Assembly: GCA_038239195.1 (NCBI GenBank)
Contig: JBBSEZ010000496.1
Location: 1 to 7,019 of the forward strand
Origin: JBBSEZ01 sp038239195
GTDB taxonomy: Bacteria > Planctomycetota > Planctomycetia > Gemmatales > Gemmataceae
Reading direction: 5' to 3'
DNA length: 7,019 bases
The notes below the pieces were generated by a model. The model saw nothing but the letters and a program-made list of their open reading frames with translations. It had not been told where the DNA came from and searched no databases. Shown in pieces: positions 1 through 5,389 of this stretch (within the stretch, counting starts at the first letter, position 1; each line of letters starts with the position of its first letter). Both the position numbers and the translations under genes were made by a program.

Positions 1-1018
1 CGGCCACGTGCCGCGGGTCGCCGTAGAACGTGTCGCGGTCGGCGAAGGCGAGCTTGGCGGCCTCGGTGACGGTGTGAACGTACTCGGTGGAGTTGTGGCC
101 CATCCACTCGAGGTCGAAGCCTTCGAGCAGGCGCAGTTGCTGCAAGAACACGGGCGCCTGCGACCACGGCCCACACTTGAAGACCGTCAGGCCGCGATAA
201 TCGACCGAGAACGGTTCTTCCACCGTCGCCTTCCACGCCGCGAAGTCGTCCCGGGTCAGCAGCCCGCGGTGCTTGCGGCCGGAGGCGTCGCGCACCTCCG
301 TCTTGCTCAGGTAGGCGACGATCTTCTCCGCCACCTCTCCCTTGTACCAGTAATCGACCGCCGCCTGGATCGCCTCGGCCCGGCCCGAGCGACTCGTTCG
401 CGTCTCGACCTCGACGACCTTCTTGAGGGTGGCCGCCCACTCCGGGTTCTTGTGCAGGTCGCCGAGGGCGGGCACGCGATTGCCGGGAAGGTAGAGGCTC
501 GCCGAGCTGGGCCATTCGGCGCGGAAGCGCTTGACCAGGCCCGCGAGGGCGGAGCGCAGGCCGGCGTAGACGGGGAACCCGCTCTCGGCGTAATCGATGG
601 CCGGTTCGAGGACGTCCTTGAGCGCGAGGGTGCCGAAGCGCTGGAGCGCCAGCGCCCAGGTGCCGAAGGCGGCGGGGACTGTGGCAGGCAGGAAGCCATC
701 GCCGGGAATGAGGTCGATCTTGAGGCGACGGAAGCGCTCGACCGTGGCGGCCTTGCCGATCCAGCCCTGCCCGCTCAGGGCGAAGACCTTCTTGTCGCGG
801 GCGGAGTAGACGAGGATGGGCACCTCTCCGCCGAGGCCGTTGTTGTGCGGCTCGAGCAGGTTCAGCGCGAAGCCGGAGGCGACCGCGGCGTCGATGGCGT
901 TGCCGCCGCGGTCGAACATGCGCTGGCCGGCGCGGGCGGCGAGGTAGTGGCCGGAGGCCAGCACGCCGCGCCGGCCCAGGTAGAGGGGGCGCGTGGTGAA
1001 GGTCGAGCGGGCGGGCAT
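1..1018 (-). CDS. ggt: Gamma-glutamyltranspeptidase family protein, 3' end beyond window
   Basis: This frame is open from ATG at 1018 to the left edge, giving about 339 residues of the large-subunit part. Members of this Ntn-hydrolase family cleave gamma-glutamyl bonds, classically of glutathione, after self-processing into two subunits. Visible family signatures are DRGGNAIDAAVA (residues about 36-47), LLEPHNNGLGG (about 54-64), VPAAFGTW followed by RFGTL and EPAIDYAESGFPV (about 114-150), and near the edge CGPWSQAP, AAKLAFADRD and FYGDP. The autocatalytic Thr that starts the small subunit would lie off the left edge and cannot be checked. There is no signal peptide at this start, so this may be a cytoplasmic member of the family. 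An AGGAG ribosome site lies at 1027-1031, 8 nt before the ATG. The gene diverges from the plus-strand gene at 1101 with an 82-bp gap. The family is clear; the substrate is not. Confidence 0.88.
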   Translation of the reverse strand, partial: MPARSTFTTRPLYLGRRGVLASGHYLAARAGQRMFDRGGNAIDAAVASGFALNLLEPHNNGLGGEVPILVYSARDKKVFALSGQGWIGKAATVERFRRLKIDLIPGDGFLPATVPAAFGTWALALQRFGTLALKDVLEPAIDYAESGFPVYAGLRSALAGLVKRFRAEWPSSASLYLPGNRVPALGDLHKNPEWAATLKKVVEVETRTSRSGRAEAIQAAVDYWYKGEVAEKIVAYLSKTEVRDASGRKHRGLLTRDDFAAWKATVEEPFSVDYRGLTVFKCGPWSQAPVFLQQLRLLEGFDLEWMGHNSTEYVHTVTEAAKLAFADRDTFYGDPRHVA

Positions 1019-1039
1019 GAACGTTGCTCCTGCAAGGGC

Positions 1040-1078
1040 GTACAACAAAAGGGAGAAGCGGGCCCGGGTTCGTTGTAC
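1040..1078. promoter_or_regulatory. Inverted repeat GTACAAC-N25-GTTGTAC in divergent intergenic region
   Basis: Two perfect 7-bp arms, 1040-1046 and 1072-1078, are separated by 25 nt in the 82-bp gap between two divergent genes. That is a typical place for an operator shared by both promoters. No convincing -35/-10 pair was found on either strand, and the arms could be chance. Function is inference. Confidence 0.3.
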
Positions 1079-1100
1079 TCGTTTCTGGAGCGGAGAGGAC

Positions 1101-1994
1101 ATGGAAGCACGCCCACGGCTGCGCGTCGGGATCCTCGGCCTGGGCCCGCGCTGGCCCCGCTATCGCCGGGCGCTCCTCGCCCTGCGGCCGCCCCTGGAGG
1201 TGCGCGCCGTCTGCGACCCGGTCGTGCGCCGCGCCACCGACGAGTCCCGCCGCCTGGGCTGCGCCGTGGCCGAGGGCCCGACCGAGTTGCTGGAGCGCGA
1301 AGACCTCGACGCGGTGCTCGTGCTGGGCCGCGCGTGGTGGCGCCTCTGGCCGGTGGAGCGCGCCGTCGCTGCCGGCAAGCCCGTCTTCTGCGCTGGCTCG
1401 CTGGCGCAAGAGGACCGCGCCGACGCGCTGCTGTCGCTGGTGCGCGAGCGCAAGGGGGCCGTGACGATGGCGCCTTCGCCCGCCCTCGCCCTGCTGCTCG
1501 AGCACTTGCAGGGCTTGCTTGCGGGCCAGCTCGGGCCGGGGCGGGCGGTGCGCATCGACTGGCCGGCGCGCCTGGAGAAAGCGCTGCCCCTGCTGCAAGG
1601 TTGCGGGGCCCTGTTCGGCGGGCCGCCGACCGCCGTGCGCGCGCTGGGGGCCGAGGAGTTGCCGGGCTTCGCGAGCGTGGTGCTGGAGTTTGGCCCCGGC
1701 CGCGTGGCGCAGTTGACGCTCGGCACGAAAGGCTCCGCGCGGCGCATCGAGGTGGTGGCGGAGCGCGGCCGTGCCGTGGCGGAATGGCCGCGCCGGCTCG
1801 CCTGGCGCGACAACGAGGGGCGCCACGTGCTCGCGTTGCCGCAAGTCGGCGAGCGGCGCTTGCTGGAGCGCTTCGCGAAGGCGCTACGCCAGGGGGCGCC
1901 GTGGTCGGACCTGGAAAAGGGGCACGCGGCGCTGACCTGGCTGCGGGCGGCGCGCGCGAGCCTGGCGGAGGGGCGGAGGGTGGAGGTCGGCTAG
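1101..1994 (+). CDS. Gfo/Idh/MocA-like oxidoreductase with degenerate active-site motif
   Basis: This is a 297-residue protein. Its N-terminal half is a Rossmann fold with VGILGLGPRW (G10, G13, G15) and the strand end AVCD (36-39), as in NAD(P)-binding Gfo/Idh/MocA proteins. Its C-terminal half (from about residue 125) is the alpha/beta domain that forms the substrate side. The place where the family has its EKP motif reads KPVFCAGSLA, so A98-G99-S100 replaces Glu-Lys-Pro and the usual catalytic Lys is absent. It may be a non-catalytic or altered member. It is shorter than the usual 330-400 residues. The ATG at 1101 was chosen because GGAGAGG (1092-1098) precedes it directly and the Rossmann strand begins at residue 7; the frame is open back to 993 without family-like sequence. 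Codons 147-297 are duplicated at 4423-4878. Substrate unknown. Confidence 0.8.
   Translation: MEARPRLRVGILGLGPRWPRYRRALLALRPPLEVRAVCDPVVRRATDESRRLGCAVAEGPTELLEREDLDAVLVLGRAWWRLWPVERAVAAGKPVFCAGSLAQEDRADALLSLVRERKGAVTMAPSPALALLLEHLQGLLAGQLGPGRAVRIDWPARLEKALPLLQGCGALFGGPPTAVRALGAEELPGFASVVLEFGPGRVAQLTLGTKGSARRIEVVAERGRAVAEWPRRLAWRDNEGRHVLALPQVGERRLLERFAKALRQGAPWSDLEKGHAALTWLRAARASLAEGRRVEVG
1539..1994 (+). repeat. Direct repeat, left copy (3' half of oxidoreductase gene)
   Basis: These 456 bp align without any gap to 4423-4878 at a constant offset of 2884. By eye I count about 28 base differences (about 94% identity) and 12 differences among 151 codons. Homology begins at GGGCGGGCGGTGCGC and ends at the TAG stop; the bases just after the two stops do not match. 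Confidence 0.95.
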
Positions 1995-2023
1995 GGGCGT
2001 AGGCGCGCCTTACCTCCCCGGGC

Positions 2024-3412
2024 TCACATTCGCTTGGGGAGCTCGTACCGGATGAAGCCATACATCTGGTTACGGTCAAAGAGCCTGGTCCTCTCCTCTT
2101 CCGTGAACCCAAGTTCTTTGAGGAAGCAGGCTTTCATCAAGATCGTGAGCGTTTGAGTCACCCAGAACAGCCGAAGGTTGTAATTGCCGAGCTGACTGGG
2201 ATCGAGGTTCTTGCGAAGTACCTGGTTCCTGATCGCCAGGACCTCGCCGGTGAGTCCTTCTTCTCCTCTCGGGGCGAGAGGGCCGAGCACGGCCCGGTGT
2301 TCATCAAAGAGTTGCGAGAGCGTGCCTCGGAACGTATCAACGACGAGCCCTTCCAACCATTCTTGGATCGGCGACCGGCAGGCTTCGGGCAAATTGGCCA
2401 GGACGTCCGCAGGAAGGGACGGCTTTCCCAGCCGAGCGCCCGCGCCGTTCCGCCGCGCCTGATACAGTTCCAACGACTGCATCACCGCGAGGAGTGTGGT
2501 ATCCAGGTAGGTCTGCGGAGCGTACTGAATGCTGAAGAACACGTTGCACGTGGCTTGGAAGTGCCGATGGATCTCTAACCACTTTCTCACAAAGGGCGCG
2601 AACCTGTCGCCTACGTCCTCCAAGGTGAAGAGCATCTTGTGCGGCGAGAATTCTTCCTCATTCGGTCCTTCATGGACACGAGAAGCCACCAGCACGATGG
2701 GTAGAGATGCCTCCTTCGGGTTGGCGCCTTCAAGGACGCGATGAAACTGAACCTTTCGTAAGGCGTTGGGGGCATTCGTTGCGAAGGTCAGGAAGTTTTC
2801 CAGGGGGTAGACGTATCGCTGATTCCACTCGCCCTCAGAGAGGGGGGCGCTCGCTACGACGCGGAACGAGACGTCCTCCTGAAAGTTCCATCGCCGAAGG
2901 GTGCTTTTGAACCTTGCCCCCCAGGACAACGCGACAGTCCCCTCAGGCACCGCGGCGGCCAGTGAGGGCGGGTGCTTGTACGTGAGAGAGATGCCATCCT
3001 CGCGGGACGGCCCCCTATTGAATTGAAAGCCCGTCCGATGCGACGCCCAACTCTCCAGGCCTCCGAGCTCGATCGTACACTCGGGGAAGAGGAAGTCTTC
3101 TTCTTCCTCCAGATGAGCGCCGAAGAAGGCTCGTTCGACGTGGTAGGTTTCCCTGGAGAAACCGGGAATGCCAACCGTGGAACCTGACAACCGACAATCT
3201 TTCAACGTCACCTGCTGATCGAACGGGCTGTCGTAGGCCACACCCAGGACGACGCGATACGTTTGTTCGCCGAGAGGCCACGACGCCTCGCTAAAGTTCC
3301 CAAGCAGGGAAAGAACGAGGCCCTTCTCACGTGAAAAGTGCAGGGTGCCCGGGAGGCGGTTCGCGGGCGCCTCCGCCGGCCACCAAACGCCGCTGCACTC
3401 AAACGCTTCCAT
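2024..3412 (-). CDS. ApeA-like HEPN-domain protein, probable anti-phage defence
   Basis: This 462-residue protein is organised like ApeA-family defence proteins. An N-terminal domain (about 1-260) opens with FECSGVWWPAEAPANRLPG and runs through a beta-rich region with the typical WW, LPGTLHF, LLGNF, LKDCRL and FFGAHLE stretches. A C-terminal helical HEPN domain (about 300-462) ends in MKACFLKELGF. Family knowledge: ApeA HEPN domains are RNA-cleaving abortive-infection effectors with an R-N-x3-H motif. Here that site reads R395-N-Q-V-L-R400, so Arg (CGC, 2213-2215) stands where His is expected. The frame is open to 3625, but ATG 3412 was chosen because GGAGGG lies 4 nt upstream and the conserved domain starts just after it. 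It is the last gene of a three-gene operon, 53 bp after its neighbour. Family fairly sure; activity uncertain because of the missing His. Confidence 0.82.
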   Translation of the reverse strand: MEAFECSGVWWPAEAPANRLPGTLHFSREKGLVLSLLGNFSEASWPLGEQTYRVVLGVAYDSPFDQQVTLKDCRLSGSTVGIPGFSRETYHVERAFFGAHLEEEEDFLFPECTIELGGLESWASHRTGFQFNRGPSREDGISLTYKHPPSLAAAVPEGTVALSWGARFKSTLRRWNFQEDVSFRVVASAPLSEGEWNQRYVYPLENFLTFATNAPNALRKVQFHRVLEGANPKEASLPIVLVASRVHEGPNEEEFSPHKMLFTLEDVGDRFAPFVRKWLEIHRHFQATCNVFFSIQYAPQTYLDTTLLAVMQSLELYQARRNGAGARLGKPSLPADVLANLPEACRSPIQEWLEGLVVDTFRGTLSQLFDEHRAVLGPLAPRGEEGLTGEVLAIRNQVLRKNLDPSQLGNYNLRLFWVTQTLTILMKACFLKELGFTEEERTRLFDRNQMYGFIRYELPKRM

Positions 3413-3416
3413 CTCG

Positions 3417-3422
3417 CCCTCC
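3417..3422 (-). promoter_or_regulatory. Ribosome binding site GGAGGG of the ApeA-like gene
   Basis: A strong Shine-Dalgarno match 4 nt before ATG 3412. It fixes the start 71 codons inside a longer open frame that reaches 3625 but overlaps the upstream gene. Confidence 0.65.
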
Positions 3423-3465
3423 GCGAGCCCTAACAACCTGTTCCCCGAACGTCGCAAGTGGTTCG

Positions 3466-3945
3466 TCAAGCCGGGACAGGAACTGGCACTCGGGACGGTT
3501 GAGGCTTCGGAAGCAGGACTTTGGCCGGCCCCTCGCCTTCCCGGCAGAGTTGCACCTTGCCCGCAACCATCCACGAAAGGATGAGGTCGCGTGCGCAGTT
3601 CGCGGAATACTCCGACAGGGCGCACGAGATCACAAGGACGCGGACCACCCCATCCTCCTCATCTCCAAAACGATCGATCCACAACTTCGGTTGCAGGCCA
3701 CCGTCTCCTTGCTCGTGCTGGACGATGCGCACCCCCAGGCCGCGGGCGGCGGAAATGGCGCTGAAAATGGGGTCGCCGTCGCGAAAGGGGGTGCCGTTGG
3801 CAAACGTCGTCCTCAGCCAGGGGGCCTCCCACTCGCCCCATTGCCCGGTCAGTCGGACCAGGCCATCCCACAATCGCCGCCAATACGCCTCCGCCGAGGC
3901 GTACTCGGTGGGATCCTGAAGGAAGTTGGGGCACAGTTCCGCCAT
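3466..3945 (-). CDS. Unknown 159-residue protein, middle gene of ApeA operon
   Basis: I do not recognise the family. The protein is soluble-looking, with no signal peptide or membrane segment. The N-terminal third is rich in Trp and aromatic residues (YWRRLWDGL, GQWGEWEAPWL). The middle has an alternating hydrophobic core (GLGVRIVQHEQ, KLWIDRF, GVVRVLVISCAL) that suggests an alpha/beta fold, followed by a helix ILSWMVAGKV. The tail is a Pro-Val run (PSRVPVPVPA). The start is supported by GAGGG at 3953-3957, 7 nt before ATG 3945. It lies 25 bp after the first gene of the operon and 53 bp before the ApeA-like gene, all in the same direction, so joint expression is likely. It could be a regulator, antitoxin-like partner or sensor for the HEPN protein; that is inference from position only. 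Confidence 0.72.
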   Translation of the reverse strand: MAELCPNFLQDPTEYASAEAYWRRLWDGLVRLTGQWGEWEAPWLRTTFANGTPFRDGDPIFSAISAARGLGVRIVQHEQGDGGLQPKLWIDRFGDEEDGVVRVLVISCALSEYSANCARDLILSWMVAGKVQLCREGEGPAKVLLPKPQPSRVPVPVPA

Positions 3946-3970
3946 TGTTCGGCCCTCAAGGTCACGCGAC

Positions 3971-4411
3971 TCAGCCCAGGACGCAAGCCTTCCCAGCCTT
4001 CACCTCCAGATCGACTCGAATGTCTCCCTCGTTCTTCCGTGGGAAGGACTTTGAAACCGGAGCATCCAGCCCACTCTGTTCGGCAGCACTCCGAATGAAT
4101 TCGCGCGCCTGCGCGAACGCTTCTTCCCTTGCTCGCCTGTCGGCACGCCCGAGCTCCGCCTCCAGTTGATCCAACATCCCGAGAACGTCCGCCGCCGTCG
4201 GGGGCGTGGCCTGGGCCCACTTCCTGGATTTCTCGACGCCCCCTCCTTGCGCCTGCACTCGCCCCCGGTGGGGCGGGCTTTCCGTTGCTCTTCGCGACGC
4301 TGCGGCCATCGAAGAAGTCCACCTGCCGTCGTAGGGCTTCCCACTTCCAGCCGGTCCTCTGCCCCATTCTACCAGTTTCCCTGGCGGGGCTATGCCCTTT
4401 GTTCCATCCAT
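3971..4411 (-). CDS. Unknown small helical protein, first gene of ApeA operon, possibly frameshifted
   Basis: The frame from ATG 4411 encodes 146 residues of no recognised family. The C-terminal part (about residues 60-146) looks genuinely coding: TAADVLGMLDQLEAELG and REEAFAQAREFIRSAAEQ form charged amphipathic helices, perhaps a coiled coil, followed by DIRVDLEVKAG. The first 58 codons look wrong: third positions are often A or T and the residues are low-complexity. Another frame starting at ATG 4367 reads MGQRTGWKWEALRRQVDFFD and has much higher third-position GC over about 43 codons. Joining it to the good C-terminal part needs removal of one base, most simply in the G5 run at 4239-4243. 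So the real protein may be about 130 residues from 4367, either broken by a frameshift or misread in sequencing. It starts only 12 bp from the right-hand repeat boundary. Function unknown; the operon context suggests a defence role. Confidence 0.5.
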   Translation of the reverse strand: MDGTKGIAPPGKLVEWGRGPAGSGKPYDGRWTSSMAAASRRATESPPHRGRVQAQGGGVEKSRKWAQATPPTAADVLGMLDQLEAELGRADRRAREEAFAQAREFIRSAAEQSGLDAPVSKSFPRKNEGDIRVDLEVKAGKACVLG

Positions 4412-4422
4412 CGACCGCAGGA

Positions 4423-4878
4423 GGGCGGGCGGTGCGCATCGACTGGCCGGCGCGCCTGGAGAATGCGCTCCCCCTGCTGCAAGGTTGCGGGGCCCTGTTC
4501 GGCGGCCCGCCGACCGCGGTGCGCACGCTGGGGGGCGAGGAGCTGCCGGGCTTCGCGAGCGTGGTGCTGGAGTTTGGCCCCGGCCGCGTGGCGCAGTTGA
4601 CGCTCGGCACGAAAGGCTCCGCGCGGCGCATCGCGGTCATCGCGGAGCGCGGCCGCGCTGTGGCGGAATGGCCGGGCCGACTGGCCTGGCGCGATAACGA
4701 GGGGCGCCACCTGCTCGTGTTGCCGCAAGTCGGCGAGCGGCGCTTGCTGGTGCGCTTCGCGAAGGCGCTACGCCAGGGGGCGCCGAGCTCAGACCTGGAA
4801 GAGGGGCACGCGGCGCTGACGTGGCTGCGGGCGGCGCGCGCGAGCCTGGCGGAGGGGCGCAGGGTGAAGGTTGGCTAG
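4423..4878 (+). pseudogene. Detached 3' half of Gfo/Idh/MocA-like gene (right repeat copy)
   Basis: This is an ungapped second copy of codons 147-297 of the gene at 1101-1994, ending in its own TAG. The whole Rossmann half is missing, so the fragment cannot bind NAD(P) as the parent would. The frame is intact with 12 amino-acid changes, including K to N, W to S, R to G and two E/K swaps. By my count about half of the base changes alter the protein, more than expected under strong purifying selection. A potential start exists: AGGAGG at 4419-4424 lies 7 nt before GTG 4432, in frame, which would give 148 residues. The frame is also open upstream to 4129, but that sequence is antisense to the operon's first gene. 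Most likely a relic of the event that placed the ApeA block here. Confidence 0.75.
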
Positions 4879-5017
4879 AGGGCACGCCCTCCGCGAGCCT
4901 CCGGCGGCCCGCCCGCTGTTGAGCGCACCTTGTCCTCCCCCTGAGGTCGCCTGAAACGCGCAACTCCAAAACGCGCGTCGGGCTGCCCGAGTGGCGGCGG
5001 ACTTGCAAAGCGAACGG
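4879..5017. other. Convergent intergenic spacer
   Basis: A spacer of 139 bp between the stop of the gene fragment and the stop of the minus-strand selenoprotein gene. It holds two small inverted repeats: GAGGGC-AC-GCCCTC at 4878-4891, overlapping the fragment's stop, and TCGGGC-T-GCCCGA at 4978-4990. Neither is followed by a T run on either strand, so intrinsic termination is unproven. I see no coding sequence in it. Confidence 0.45.
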
Positions 5018-5374
5018 CTACTTCCCACCCAGCACCTGCCGATACGCCTCTTCCCCGAAGCCCACCAGCAGCAGGTTGCCCTTGCGCAACGTCGGCGCCT
5101 TCAAGTTCCCGGTCGGCCCCAGCAGCAGCGCCGCCAGCGCGTCGTCGTCGGGCGGCGCTGCCTTCATGTCCAGCGTGACGACCTTCTTCCCCCGCGCCAC
5201 CACGACCACCTCGGCCGAGCGCGCCAGCTTCAGCGCCTCCGCCCGGCCCTTGCGCTCCTTGCCGGCGTCCACGACCCCGCCGACGCTCCAACCACCTTCC
5301 TCAAGGAACCCTTGAGATTTCTTGCAGCCCGTTCAGCCCTTGCGGTGGTAAATCCAGTCGATCGTCCCTGCCAT
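5018..5374 (-). CDS. ArsC-like thioredoxin-fold selenoprotein with in-frame TGA (UxxC)
   Basis: From ATG 5374 the frame reads MAGTIDWIYHRKG, then TGA (5333-5335), then TGCKKSQGFL and on without interruption to the stop at 5018, 118 residues in all. If TGA is selenocysteine, residues 14-17 are U-T-G-C, the redox motif at the start of helix 1 of a thioredoxin fold. The rest fits the ArsC/Spx-like family: VVDAGKERKGRAEALKL (34-50), a GPTGNLKAPTLRKG loop (86-99) like the cis-Pro region, and LLVGFGEEAY near the end. The family usually has Cys at the first position. A hairpin suited to a bacterial SECIS follows at 5300-5316. GGAGGG (5379-5384) precedes ATG 5374, which lies 15 nt after the moeZ stop. 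A start at GTG 5272 would remove the redox motif and is disfavoured. It is probably a thiol/selenol oxidoreductase; substrate unknown. The alternative is a single-base nonsense mutation. Confidence 0.82.
5300..5316 (-). promoter_or_regulatory. Putative bacterial SECIS hairpin
   Basis: On the minus-strand mRNA, CUCAAGG-GUU-CCUUGAG forms a perfect 7-bp stem with a 3-nt loop; a flanking U-G pair can extend it to 8. The loop starts with G and lies 23 nt after the UGA codon. Known bSECIS elements have a small apical loop with G in its first two positions, about 16-37 nt after UGA, and bind SelB. This one fits on every point. It lies inside the coding sequence, as bacterial SECIS elements do. Confidence 0.78.
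5333..5335 (-). other. In-frame TGA, probable selenocysteine codon (Sec14)
   Basis: TGA sits between HRKG and TGCKK, exactly where the family's first redox Cys is expected. Both flanks continue in one frame with family-like sequence. Decoding would need SelA, SelB, SelD and the selC tRNA elsewhere in the genome; none is in this window. Confidence 0.8.
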
Positions 5375-5378
5375 GGTT

Positions 5379-5384
5379 CCCTCC
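5379..5384 (-). promoter_or_regulatory. Ribosome binding site GGAGGG of the selenoprotein gene
   Basis: GGAGGG lies 4 nt before ATG 5374 and inside the 15-nt gap after the moeZ stop. It supports translation starting upstream of the TGA, and so supports read-through rather than a start downstream of it. Confidence 0.7.
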
Positions 5385-5389
5385 ATCGA

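Larger units (their letters stand above)
1995..4422. other. Putative acquired cassette between direct repeats
   Basis: This block lies exactly between the two repeat copies. It holds one three-gene operon on the minus strand with only 29 bp spare on the left and 11 bp on the right. Its composition differs from the surroundings: the line 2041-2100 is about 53% GC, against about 75% in 1561-1620 (both hand counts). I see no integrase, transposase or terminal inverted repeats, so the mode of entry is unknown. Homologous recombination between the direct repeats would excise a 2884-bp circle and restore one intact oxidoreductase gene. Confidence 0.5.

Noticed and set aside
8..2002. A 664-codon open frame on the plus strand spanning two gene regions
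   Set aside because: It is a high-GC antisense shadow of the gamma-glutamyltranspeptidase and an off-frame reading of the oxidoreductase-like gene; no family-like sequence, repetitive Arg/Ala/Gly content.
3331..4098. A 255-codon plus-strand open frame over the ApeA operon
   Set aside because: No recognisable domain; it lies opposite the better-supported minus-strand genes, which have ribosome sites and operon spacing.
1995..4422. A classic transposon or insertion sequence around the ApeA operon
   Set aside because: No transposase, integrase, terminal inverted repeats or short target duplication could be found; only the long direct repeats support mobility.
4878..4891. Inverted repeat GAGGGC-AC-GCCCTC as terminator
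   Set aside because: Very small loop, short stem and no T run on either strand; noted in the spacer entry only.
4979..5012. tRNA-like stretch (GCCCGAGTGGCGG followed by GGACTTGCAAA)
   Set aside because: It resembles parts of Leu, Cys or Sec tRNAs, but the anticodon stem does not pair, there is no GGTTC T-arm downstream and no acceptor stem partner.
5018..5272. An 84-residue protein starting at GTG 5272
   Set aside because: It lacks the redox motif of the family, while the same frame continues upstream through the TGA with matching family sequence to an ATG that has a strong ribosome site.
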